From assembly GCF_004114975.1 (NCBI RefSeq), contig NZ_CP030051.1, positions 806,001 through 870,000 on the forward strand: DNA of 64,000 nt, written 5' to 3'. Made by a program: the position numbers and the translations under genes. This document shows positions 24,805 through 32,360 of this stretch, one piece after another. This stretch comes from Bradyrhizobium guangdongense. Lineage in GTDB: Bacteria > Pseudomonadota > Alphaproteobacteria > Rhizobiales > Xanthobacteraceae. How positions within the stretch are numbered: position 1 is the stretch's first letter; every line of letters starts with the position of its first letter. The notes beneath the pieces are model-generated. The model ran no database searches, was not told the origin of the DNA, and was given only the letters and a program-made list of their open reading frames with translations.

Positions 24805-26850
24805 TCAGAACTCGCCGTGCAGGCGCCCTGAGAACACCGACACCGGCCCGCGGTCGGCGTTGTAGGCGGGATTGACGATGAACTGATAGTCGGCGGTGAA
24901 GGTCAGCGCCTTGTTCAGCGCGTAAGCGTAATAAGTCTCCAGCACGCGTTCCCGCCGGTAGTTGAGCGCACCGTCGCCGATCAGCGGGCCGAGCCCGCCG
25001 GCCGCGATGAAGTCGCGATGATCTTGCGACAAGGCGTTGATGGCGCCCGCAACACCGACGACGTCGTCGGGACGGCCCCATTTGGTGCCCTTGACCGAGA
25101 CGCCGCCGGACAGGCTGCGATCGATGTCGGTGAACGCCATGATCTCGTTGTGGCCGTCGTTCCAGCTCCAGCGGCCGAACAGGCCGATGTCGTCGGTGAC
25201 GGCCTGCTCGAGATTGAAGGCATAGCCGTATTTGAGCCGGCCGCGGCGGGTCTGGGTGATGTCGATGCCGAAGGCAGGGTTGTCCAGGGTCTCGCGATAG
25301 CTGCCGGCATAGGCGCTGTTGACGAAGCCGAGCGTGCGCAGCTTGCCGGGCTGTCCGAACAGCGAGTAACGCATCTCGAGCTCTGCGACATACTCGCCAC
25401 GGCGACCGATATTCATGTCAAAATTGTTCGAGTTGGACGTGGCATCCATCAGGAAATAGCCGGCGCGCAGCGCCCATTGCTTCTGGTTCAGTTCGGCGGT
25501 CGCGCCATAGCCGAGGCCGAGCTTGTCGGCGGCATAGTCGAAGGCGCCGGAGGCCCAGACCGACCAGTTCATGAAATCCTTGCGCGGGTCGTGCGCGTAG
25601 GAATTGCCGTCGAAGACGTCGACCACGGAGAACTTGCCGACCTGCAAGGTCAGGCGCGACACGTCAACCTTGCTCGCGAGCTGCATCTGGCCGCTGGCAA
25701 GCTCCTCCTGCTCGCCGCCGAAGCCGAACGTCTGGCGCACAAACAGCCGCGAGGCATTGAAGTGCGGATAGGGGAAGCCGGATTTCTGCGCTTCGCCGTT
25801 GGGGAAGCCTGCAGCACCCGTCGTGTTGTTGAAGCCAAAGCCCTGCAGCAGTTCGGGATTGAAATAGACCTCGCCGCCGTCCCACAGCCGCGCATTGAGA
25901 TAGAGCGAGTTGCTCCAGGTCTCCTGCAAATCCGGCGACGTGGTCAGGCTGTTCGGTCCGGTATAGGGCGCGTTGAACGACGGATGGCCCTGCGGCAGGA
26001 ACGTCGACTGGCCGTGGATCTCCCAGCGGCTCGACTCAGTGTCCGTCACATCCGACTTCGGATTGGTGGTCGGCACATCAGGCCAATCGATCTTGCGGTT
26101 GAGGCCGACCCTAAGGCTCTGGAAATCCATCGACGACGAATATTGCGCGCCCGAGGGGAAGCTGACGGCCGCGTTCTCGAACTTGCTGTAGAGATATTCG
26201 AGCCGCGCGCTCCAATGCGGCGCGAAGGCGTATTCGACGCCGCCGCCGGCGGTCCAGCCGAAGCGCGTGTTCAACACCTTCTGTTCGTTGCCGCCTGTCG
26301 GCGTCGCGAGAAAGCGTTCGCCGGTAAAGGCTGCGCCACCGGTCGCATAGAGCAGCCAGTTGCCGGTGGCGTAACCGAGCCGCGCGCGCAGGCTCGCGAC
26401 ATAGTCCCACCGCTCCTCGGCGCTCGACAGCGCGGTCGCCGCCGACGACACGACGTGGTTGGACGGCAGGTAGTTCGGGAAGGAGATATCCCCTTCGACG
26501 CCGAGCAGGAGGCCCGAGTTAAGGCGCCAATTGTAGCCAACCTGGACACCGCCGGTCGCGCCGGTGAAGACGTTGCGGTCGGTCGCGACGGTGGGGTCGG
26601 TCAGCGTTGCGGACGAGGAGCCACGGGTTACGCCGGTATGCGCGCCGATATAGAGGCCTGTCCAATCATAGACGGCTTTCAGCGCCGGCGCCTTCAGTGG
26701 CAAATCGGCGGCGCGGGCGGAAGCGGGCAGCATGAGCACGCCCGAGGTGATCACCCCGGCGGTCCGCAAATACCTGTAACGGCGAACTCTCAACGTCAAA
26801 ACCACGCCCCCAGAAGCGACCGCCCCCAATCGCTCCAACATCCCTGCCAA
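24805..26850 (-). CDS. two-barrel outer-membrane porin (Omp25-like barrel fused to OprB-type carbohydrate porin)
   Basis: 681 aa. After a signal region ending LPASARA|ADLPLKAP (about residue 47), residues about 55-255 form an Omp25/Omp31-like small barrel: YDWTGLYIGAHTGV, VGYNWRLNSGLLLGVEGDISF, ASLRARLGYATGNWLLYATGG, FAPHWSARLEYLYSKFE. Residues about 270-681 match OprB carbohydrate-selective porins, with a C-terminus FSGRLHGEF ending in Phe as expected for BAM recognition. The true start is unclear: the ATG at 26850 gives a long N-region before the hydrophobic core, and a TTG nearer RVRRYRYLR would give a tidier signal. It presumably forms a sugar-permeable pore. A Fur-like palindrome lies 116 bp upstream. 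Confidence 0.85.
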   Translation of the reverse strand: MAGMLERLGAVASGGVVLTLRVRRYRYLRTAGVITSGVLMLPASARAADLPLKAPALKAVYDWTGLYIGAHTGVTRGSSSATLTDPTVATDRNVFTGATGGVQVGYNWRLNSGLLLGVEGDISFPNYLPSNHVVSSAATALSSAEERWDYVASLRARLGYATGNWLLYATGGAAFTGERFLATPTGGNEQKVLNTRFGWTAGGGVEYAFAPHWSARLEYLYSKFENAAVSFPSGAQYSSSMDFQSLRVGLNRKIDWPDVPTTNPKSDVTDTESSRWEIHGQSTFLPQGHPSFNAPYTGPNSLTTSPDLQETWSNSLYLNARLWDGGEVYFNPELLQGFGFNNTTGAAGFPNGEAQKSGFPYPHFNASRLFVRQTFGFGGEQEELASGQMQLASKVDVSRLTLQVGKFSVVDVFDGNSYAHDPRKDFMNWSVWASGAFDYAADKLGLGYGATAELNQKQWALRAGYFLMDATSNSNNFDMNIGRRGEYVAELEMRYSLFGQPGKLRTLGFVNSAYAGSYRETLDNPAFGIDITQTRRGRLKYGYAFNLEQAVTDDIGLFGRWSWNDGHNEIMAFTDIDRSLSGGVSVKGTKWGRPDDVVGVAGAINALSQDHRDFIAAGGLGPLIGDGALNYRRERVLETYYAYALNKALTFTADYQFIVNPAYNADRGPVSVFSGRLHGEF

Positions 26851-26965
26851 TTCGCGGCGATCCTGTCATCAGGTCTTGGCTATTCAGGCGACCGGGCGAA
26901 ATGATCTCGCTTTGAGTCGATTGCACCCGAGGTCTTGCCAAGTCCCTGTCCTCGTTGGGAAGCTT

Positions 26966-26990
26966 ATTGCTAATCATTCGCAATAGCAAT
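26966..26990 (-). promoter_or_regulatory. Fur-family-like palindrome upstream of the porin gene
   Basis: ATTGCTA (26966-26972) and TAGCAAT (26984-26990) are a perfect inverted pair. Nested inside, TTGCTAATCATTCGCAA (26967-26983) is a 17-bp dyad with 7 of 8 pairs matching around AATCATT, resembling Fur-type metal boxes. It sits in an AT-rich pocket upstream of the porin, the nearest gene it could control. Confidence 0.45.
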
Positions 26991-27069
26991 TACTGCATTG
27001 TGTCGCAGACGATGGTTCGCATCCTTCTGTGACGGGACTGCAACAAACTCCCAATGCGCCAAAATGGAT

Positions 27070-27099
27070 GACCCGCCCGGGGGGACAGCCGGGCGGGTC
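27070..27099 (-). terminator. strong hairpin after the small exported protein gene
   Basis: GACCCGCCCGG (27070-27080) and CCGGGCGGGTC (27089-27099) form a perfect 11-bp GC stem with an 8-base loop. On the minus strand it is followed by ATCCATTTT. It lies about 75 bp past the stop of the minus-strand gene at 27174 and fits an intrinsic terminator with a weak U tract. Confidence 0.55.
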
Positions 27100-27173
27100 G
27101 GGGCACGACACGGGGTGGATGAGGCGCCCGTGTCGGACGCGGGATCCACGTAAGATCGGCCTCAGAACTCAAA

Positions 27174-27437
27174 TCAGTAGCAGGTGCGAACGCGGCCGAT
27201 GTACTGGCCGAAGGCGTTGTACTGGGCGACCCAGCCACAGCGGTGATAGCCGTAGTAATAGGGGTCGTTGCTGGCGGCGACCGCAGCGCCGACCACGGCT
27301 GCAGTGGCGATGCCGGCACCGACACCCCAGCCCCAGCCGAGCGGCTTCGCCTCGGCCTGCGAGGTAGTGGCGGCGATGCTGCCCGTGACGGCGAGGGTCG
27401 CGAGAGCGAATGCGGCAAGTTTGGCCTTGATCGACAT
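27174..27437 (-). CDS. small exported protein, aromatic/glycine-rich
   Basis: 87 aa from the ATG at 27437, which has GGAG six bases upstream; an ATG four codons earlier lacks that spacing. The signal peptide MSIKAKLAAFALATLAVTGS ends near SQAEA. The mature part has a glycine/alanine-rich hydrophobic stretch GWGWGVGAGIATAAVVGAAVAA, then NDPYYYGYHRCGWVAQYNAF with two cysteines (YHRCGW and RTCY) that may pair. It resembles a common class of rhizobial small periplasmic or outer-membrane-associated proteins of unknown function. Confidence 0.72.
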   Translation of the reverse strand: MSIKAKLAAFALATLAVTGSIAATTSQAEAKPLGWGWGVGAGIATAAVVGAAVAASNDPYYYGYHRCGWVAQYNAFGQYIGRVRTCY

Positions 27438-27576
27438 GTGAAACTCCATCCGGGTTGAGGCGGTACGTTGGGATCCGCGTGCCCAGTTGGACGGAGGCTC
27501 GCCGCACCAGGTTCGAAAGCGCCTATGGGAGACTGAGGGGTTGGATATTCCCTGAACAATTCCCGGAAGATAAAGC

Positions 27577-28383
27577 CTAGCCGAGGGGGCCCTTGGCGAG
27601 CCTGTTCACGTCGAAGTTATCGACCTCGCCCAGCAACTCGCAGAAGGCGCGCGCACCCTGGTCGAGGAGTTGCTCGCCTTTTTCCGCGACCGCGAGCGTC
27701 GCGTTGCCGACGGCGCCGCTGGGGTTGAGATCCTGCGCCTGCCAGGCGAAGGGCGCGGGCCGCTGCGTCGACAGCCAGCGATATCGTCGCTCCATCGCGA
27801 TGCTGTTTGCGGGAAAATCCGCGATCGCATCCGTGCGCACCTGGTCGGGATAGCGCGCCAGCATGATCGAGGTCTCGACGGCACCGCCGTGAATGCCGTG
27901 GCGTACTTCGTCTGATGGGAACAATTTGTCCGCAGCCGATAGCCGCGACCACGACGTCGTCACGACGAACAGGTTTTGGTGCGCGCGCAGATCCTGCGCC
28001 ACCAGCATCATCGCCGCGCTGTTGCCGCCATGGCTGGTGATGATGACGAGCTTCCTCACGCCGCGCTGCGCGATCTCATCGCCGATGCCCGTCCAGCGCT
28101 TCAGCGCGACGCCGGTCGGCAGAGTCTGCGTGCCCGGATAGTCGATATGCTCGGTGGAGATGCCCACGGGTTCGACGGGCAGGAACGTCGCCGGGACGGA
28201 TACGGGCAGCATCTCCCGCACGCGCGCAAGATAGGCCTCGGCGATCAGCACGTCGGTCTCATTAGGCAGATGCGGGCCGTGCTGCTCGGTCGCCGCCAGC
28301 GGCAGCACCGCGATCCAGCGTGCGGCGTCCGCTGGTGCGGCGTCGGCCCAGCGGATCTCGGTCCAGTCGCGGGAAGGCGTCAT
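27577..28383 (-). CDS. creatininase-family amidohydrolase
   Basis: 268 aa from the ATG at 28383; a GTG nine codons upstream (28410) is an alternative and neither has a strong ribosome-binding site. The metal-site motifs of the creatininase family are visible: LPLAATEQHGPHLPNETDVLIAE (Glu, His, Asp ligands), ITSHGGNSAAM, and GIHGGAVETSIML (His and Glu). These enzymes hydrolyse cyclic or linear amides with Zn2+ or Mn2+; relatives include creatinine, formamidopyrimidine and mycofactocin-type hydrolases. It is divergent from an ABC-importer operon at 28524, so the imported compound may be its substrate. The exact substrate is unknown. Confidence 0.85.
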   Translation of the reverse strand: MTPSRDWTEIRWADAAPADAARWIAVLPLAATEQHGPHLPNETDVLIAEAYLARVREMLPVSVPATFLPVEPVGISTEHIDYPGTQTLPTGVALKRWTGIGDEIAQRGVRKLVIITSHGGNSAAMMLVAQDLRAHQNLFVVTTSWSRLSAADKLFPSDEVRHGIHGGAVETSIMLARYPDQVRTDAIADFPANSIAMERRYRWLSTQRPAPFAWQAQDLNPSGAVGNATLAVAEKGEQLLDQGARAFCELLGEVDNFDVNRLAKGPLG

Positions 28384-28422
28384 CAAGGTTTCTTTGCCCG
28401 AATTTGTCACGTAATTTGGGGT

Positions 28423-28464
28423 TATCAGGGGACGCGGGCCCGGCTGGGCCGGCGTCCCCTGATA
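28423..28464. promoter_or_regulatory. perfect long inverted repeat in a divergent promoter region
   Basis: TATCAGGGGACGC (28423-28435) and GCGTCCCCTGATA (28452-28464) are exact inverted complements of 13 bp around a 16-base centre that itself contains GGCCC/GGGCC. It sits between the divergent creatininase (start 28383) and binding-protein (start 28524) genes. Its place favours an operator or a leader hairpin; it is too close to both starts to be a normal terminator. Confidence 0.55.
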
Positions 28465-28523
28465 TCTTGAGGTTTTATCGCGTTGTTTTCACATCGGCTA
28501 GAAGCGATCGACGGAGTGCATTC

Positions 28524-29546
28524 ATGAGCCCCTCTCATCGGCGGCGAGCGTTAACGGCGGGCTTGATCGCTACGGTCCTGTCGATCCTGCCGGCACACAG
28601 CGAGACGCTGGACAAGGTCACATTCGGTACCAATTGGGTCGCCGAGGCCGAGCACGGCGGCTTCTTCCAGGCGGTTGCCGACGGCACCTACAAGAAGTAC
28701 GGGCTCGACGTCACCATCGTTCCGGGCGGTCCCAACGAGAACAACCGGATGCTGCTGATCGCCGGCAAGATCGACTTCTTCATGGCCGCCAACACGCTGA
28801 TGTCATTCGACGCGGTCGCCAACAACGTCCCCGTCGTGACCATCGCCGCGGTCTTCCAGAAAGATCCGCAGGTGCTGCTGACGCAGCCGGATGCGAAGGT
28901 GACCAAACTCGAGGATCTCAAGCCGCTGACGCTGTTCGTCTCGAAGGAGGGCATGACCAGCTATTTCCAGTGGCTGAAATCCGAATACGGCTTCAGCGAG
29001 AAGAACGTCCGTCCCTATAATTTCAATCCGCAGCCCTTCATCGCTAATCCCAAGAGCGCGATGCAGGGCTACGTCACGTCAGAGCCCTTCGCAGTCGAGA
29101 AGGCCGCAGGCTTCAAGCCCAACGTCATCCTGCTCGCCGATGCCGGCTTCAACACCTATTCGACCCTGATCGAGACCCGTCGCGAGCTGGTCGAGAAGAA
29201 GGCGGACCTGGTGCAGCGCTTCGTCGATGCCTCCATGATCGGCTGGTACCATTACATCTACGGCGACAATTCAGCCGGCAATGCCATGATCAAGCAGCTC
29301 AATCCGGAGATGACCGACGAACTGCTCGCCTACTCCGTCGCCAAGATGAAGGAATACGGCATCGTCGATTCCGGCGACTCCGTGAAGAACGGCATCGGCG
29401 CCATGAGCGACGATCGCTATACTTCCTTCTTCAACAAGATGGTGAAGGCCGGCGTGGTGAAGGGCGATCTCGATTTTCGCAAGTCCTACACGCTGCGTTT
29501 CGTCAACAAGGGCGTCGGGGTCGAGCTCCGCCCCGCCAAGCCGTAA
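28524..29546 (+). CDS. ABC transporter substrate-binding protein (NMT1/THI5-like)
   Basis: 340 aa from the ATG at 28524, preceded by GGAG eight to nine bases upstream. The signal peptide ends LPAHS-E. The mature start LDKVTFGTNWVAEAEHGGFFQAVADGTYKKYGLDVTIVPGG is typical of THI5/NMT1-like binding proteins of the NitT/TauT importer class. It works with the ATPase and permease encoded at 29741 and 30553. A 130-bp bipartite repeat is inserted between this gene and the ATPase gene. The ligand is unknown; the divergent creatininase suggests an amide, lactam or N-heterocycle. Confidence 0.88.
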   Translation: MSPSHRRRALTAGLIATVLSILPAHSETLDKVTFGTNWVAEAEHGGFFQAVADGTYKKYGLDVTIVPGGPNENNRMLLIAGKIDFFMAANTLMSFDAVANNVPVVTIAAVFQKDPQVLLTQPDAKVTKLEDLKPLTLFVSKEGMTSYFQWLKSEYGFSEKNVRPYNFNPQPFIANPKSAMQGYVTSEPFAVEKAAGFKPNVILLADAGFNTYSTLIETRRELVEKKADLVQRFVDASMIGWYHYIYGDNSAGNAMIKQLNPEMTDELLAYSVAKMKEYGIVDSGDSVKNGIGAMSDDRYTSFFNKMVKAGVVKGDLDFRKSYTLRFVNKGVGVELRPAKP

Positions 29547-29584
29547 CGCATGCCGGGATCAAGCCGAGCTGAGGCCGCGCCCTT

Positions 29585-29713
29585 CACCTCTCCCGAAGGG
29601 AGAGGTCGCATCGCATCGCAAGATGCGATGCGGGTGAGGGGTTACGCCCCCTCGTGGGACCTCTTCCCCCTCACCCGCGCCTTCGGCGCGACCTCTCCCC
29701 GATGGGGAGAGGT
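29585..29713. repeat. bipartite hairpin repeat, copy 3, inside an ABC operon
   Basis: The left half CACCTCTCCC GAA GGGAGAGGT, then CGCATCGCATCGCAAGATGCGATGCG and GGTGAGGGGTTAC; the right half CCCTCACCCGCGCC TTCG GCGCGACCTCTCCCC GAT GGGGAGAGGT. It is the same family as 24604-24760. Here it separates two same-strand genes of one transporter, so it could attenuate downstream expression or stabilise the upstream mRNA. Confidence 0.7.
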
Positions 29714-29740
29714 GGACCGCGCCGCGCCAGTTGGCGATCG

Positions 29741-30556
29741 ATGGTAGAGAGCAGAACCTCGCCCATGGTCGAAGCCAGCCTGATGGCGCTCGCCGTCAGC
29801 CTGCGCGGGGTGACGAAGGTCTATGACAACGGCGTTATGGCGCTCGGTCCGCTCGACCTCGCGGTGCGCAAGGGCGAGTTCATCTCGCTGCTCGGCCCCT
29901 CCGGCTGCGGCAAGTCGACGGCGCTGAGGCTGATTGCGGGGCTCAGCGCAGCATCATCGGGCACGGTGCGGGTGGCGCGCCATGAAGGTGAGATGCAAAT
30001 CGGCCACGGCATCGGCTTCGTGTTCCAGGAGCCGACCCTGATGCCGTGGACCAGCGTGCGCGAAAACGTTCGGCTGCCGCTGAAGCTCGGCGGCATCCCG
30101 AAGGCCGAGGGACGCGCGCGGGCCGATGCGGCGCTCGCCAGCGTCGGGCTTGCCGATTTCGCCGATGCCTTTCCGCGCGAATTGTCCGGCGGCATGAAGA
30201 TGCGCGTGTCGCTGGCGCGTGCGCTCGTCACGGATCCGGACATCCTCCTGATGGACGAGCCCTTCGCTGCGCTCGACGAGATCACCCGCTTCCGCCTCAA
30301 CAACGATCTGCTCGCGCTGTGGCGCAGCCTCGGCAAGACCGTCATCTTCGTCACCCATTCGGTGTTCGAATCCGTCTATTTGTCACAGCGCGTCGTGGTC
30401 ATGACGGCGCGGCCCGGCCGCATCCAGGCCGATATCCGCGTCGAGACCGTCGAGCCGCGCGGTGAGGAGTTTCGCACCTCGGCCGCCTATTCCGATTATT
30501 GCCGGCGCGTCTCCGCGGCATTGGCGCCGTCTTATTCAGGGCAGTCGACGCTATGA
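29741..30556 (+). CDS. ABC transporter ATP-binding protein (NitT/TauT family)
   Basis: 271 aa from the ATG at 29741; ATGs at 29765 and 29783 are equally possible because none has a clear ribosome-binding site. Catalytic motifs are complete: Walker A GPSGCGKST, Q-loop FQEPTLMPW, signature LSGGMKMRVSLARA, Walker B ILLMDEPFAALDE, switch VTHS. It energises the importer formed with the binding protein at 28524 and the permease at 30553, whose ATG overlaps this gene's stop by 4 bp. Confidence 0.9.
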   Translation: MVESRTSPMVEASLMALAVSLRGVTKVYDNGVMALGPLDLAVRKGEFISLLGPSGCGKSTALRLIAGLSAASSGTVRVARHEGEMQIGHGIGFVFQEPTLMPWTSVRENVRLPLKLGGIPKAEGRARADAALASVGLADFADAFPRELSGGMKMRVSLARALVTDPDILLMDEPFAALDEITRFRLNNDLLALWRSLGKTVIFVTHSVFESVYLSQRVVVMTARPGRIQADIRVETVEPRGEEFRTSAAYSDYCRRVSAALAPSYSGQSTL

Positions 30557-31371
30557 ACGCGCAAGCCCCCGTCACCGCAAAGTCGTCAGGCCCGCAAAGC
30601 GCAGTGCGCTTCGTGCTGCCCGTCATCGTGTTCGCAGCCGGCCTCGCCGCTTGGGAGTTGGTGGTTACGGTCCGGGAGATCCCGCCTTACGTGCTGCCGG
30701 CGCCGTCGGTGATTTTCCTGACGCTGATCAAGGACTGGTCGGTGCTGTCGCAATCGCTCGTGACCACGCTGCTGACGACGCTGGAGGGGTTTGCCGCCGC
30801 CAGCATCGGCGGTATCGCGCTGGCGCTGCTGTTCAACCAGTCCAAATGGGTGGAATATTCGCTGTTCCCCTATGCCGTCGTGCTCCAGGTGACGCCTGTC
30901 ATCGCGATCGCGCCGCTGCTGCTGATCTATCTGGAGCAGCAGACCGCGGTCGTCGTCTGCGCCTTCATCGTCGCCTTTTTCCCGGTGCTGTCGAACACCA
31001 CGCTCGGGCTCAATTCGGTCGATCGCAACCTCGCCGGCCTGTTCCAGCTCTATGGCGCATCACCGCCGCAGACCCTGCGCTTCCTGAAGTTGCCCGCCGC
31101 ATTGCCGTATATCCTTGGTGGCCTGCGCATCGCAGGAGGCCTCTCGCTGATCGGCGCCGTCGTGGCCGAGATCGCCGCGGGAACGGCGGGCGCCGGCTCG
31201 GGGCTTGCCTACAGGATCGCCGAGTCAGGCTATCGATTGAACATACCCCGCATGTTCGCAGCGCTGCTTTTGTTGTCGCTGGCCGGGATTGTCATCTATG
31301 GGGTGCTGGCGGTAGTTTCCCACCTCGTTTTACGGCGCTGGCACGAAAGCGCGCTTGGAAAGGAAAACTGA
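30553..31371 (+). CDS. ABC transporter permease (NitT/TauT family)
   Basis: 272 aa from the ATG at 30553, which overlaps the ATPase stop (ATGA). It has about six membrane segments. The EAA-type loop NLAGLFQLYGASPPQTLRFLKLPAALPYILGGLRI, which contacts the ATPase, is clear near residues 160-200. Its stop shares one base with the start of the hydroxyacid dehydrogenase gene (TGATG), so four genes are translationally chained from 29741 on. Confidence 0.9.
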   Translation: MNAQAPVTAKSSGPQSAVRFVLPVIVFAAGLAAWELVVTVREIPPYVLPAPSVIFLTLIKDWSVLSQSLVTTLLTTLEGFAAASIGGIALALLFNQSKWVEYSLFPYAVVLQVTPVIAIAPLLLIYLEQQTAVVVCAFIVAFFPVLSNTTLGLNSVDRNLAGLFQLYGASPPQTLRFLKLPAALPYILGGLRIAGGLSLIGAVVAEIAAGTAGAGSGLAYRIAESGYRLNIPRMFAALLLLSLAGIVIYGVLAVVSHLVLRRWHESALGKEN

Positions 31372-32360
31372 TGACCGCCGGTTCGATTTCGTCCGACAAG
31401 ATCGACCTCCTGATCTATGGGCCGGTGCGGCCGATCCTCGAGAACGGGTTTTCCGATCATTTCGTCGTGCACAAGGCCGAGACGCGCGGTGACCTCGAGC
31501 GGCTGACGCCGGCGATCCGCGACAAGATCCGCGGCGTCGCCGTGACCTATCACACCGTCCGCGCCGACAAGGATTCGCTGTCGCAGCTGCCCAAGATCGA
31601 GATGGTGGCAAGCTTCGGCGTCGGCTACGATCATATCGATGCCAAATACGCCGCCGAGCACAACATCATCGTCACCAACACGCCTGACGTGCTGACCGAA
31701 GAAGTCGCCGACGTCGCGATGGGCCTTTTGATCTCCACCTTGCGCGAATTCATCAAGGCCGATCGTTACGTCCGCTCCGGGTTGTGGCAGACGCAGAACT
31801 ATCCGCTCAGCGTCGGCTCGCTGCGCGACCGCAAGGTCGGCATCGTCGGCATGGGCCGGATCGGCCAGGCGATTGCGCGCCGGCTCGATGCCTCGCTGGT
31901 GCCGGTGGTCTATCACTCGCGCAACCCGTCGAAGGACGTTGCCTACAAGCACTATCCTGATCTGATCGAGATGGCGAAGGCGGTGGATACCTTGATGGTG
32001 ATCGTGCCCGGCGGCGCCTCGACCAACAAGATGATCAATGCCGAGGTGCTCAAGGCACTCGGCCCGCGCGGCGTGCTGATCAACGTCGCCCGCGGCTCCG
32101 TCGTCGACGAGCCCGCGCTGGTCCAGGCGCTGAAGTCAGGCACCATCCTCGCCGCCGGGCTCGACGTGTTCGCGGCCGAGCCCAACGTGCCGGATGAGCT
32201 CAAGACCATGCAGAACGTGGTGCTGCTGCCGCATATCGGCTCGGCCTCGGTCGTCACGCGCAACGCGATGGACCAGCTCGTGGTCGATAACCTCAAGTCA
32301 TGGTTCTCAGGCAAGGCGCCGCTGACGCCGGTCGCGGAAACGCCGTTCAAGGGGCGCTGA
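31371..32360 (+). CDS. D-2-hydroxyacid dehydrogenase (glyoxylate/hydroxypyruvate reductase family)
   Basis: 329 aa. The nucleotide-binding motif KVGIVGMGRIGQAIARRLD is at about residues 158-176. The catalytic Arg is in LINVARGSVVDEPAL, Glu in AGLDVFAAEP and His in LLPHIGSAS, all intact. It interconverts a 2-keto acid and a D-2-hydroxy acid with NAD(P)H in the cytoplasm. The start at 31371 shares a base with the upstream permease stop, and its own stop shares a base with the next start, which argues that it belongs to the import operon and processes a product of the imported compound. The frame is open far upstream but overlaps the permease gene. Confidence 0.9.
   Translation: MTAGSISSDKIDLLIYGPVRPILENGFSDHFVVHKAETRGDLERLTPAIRDKIRGVAVTYHTVRADKDSLSQLPKIEMVASFGVGYDHIDAKYAAEHNIIVTNTPDVLTEEVADVAMGLLISTLREFIKADRYVRSGLWQTQNYPLSVGSLRDRKVGIVGMGRIGQAIARRLDASLVPVVYHSRNPSKDVAYKHYPDLIEMAKAVDTLMVIVPGGASTNKMINAEVLKALGPRGVLINVARGSVVDEPALVQALKSGTILAAGLDVFAAEPNVPDELKTMQNVVLLPHIGSASVVTRNAMDQLVVDNLKSWFSGKAPLTPVAETPFKGR

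Noticed and set aside
25018..26904. 628-codon open frame on the plus strand
   Set aside because: It lies opposite the two-barrel porin gene, is Arg/Ala/Gly/Glu-rich without any domain, and its mirror frame has clear porin motifs. GC-rich DNA produces such antisense frames.
30462..31370. N-terminal extension of the 2-hydroxyacid dehydrogenase to 632 residues (apparent fusion)
   Set aside because: The upstream part overlaps the end of the ATPase gene and the whole ABC permease gene in a different frame. The ATG at 31371 overlaps the permease stop and gives the family's normal length.
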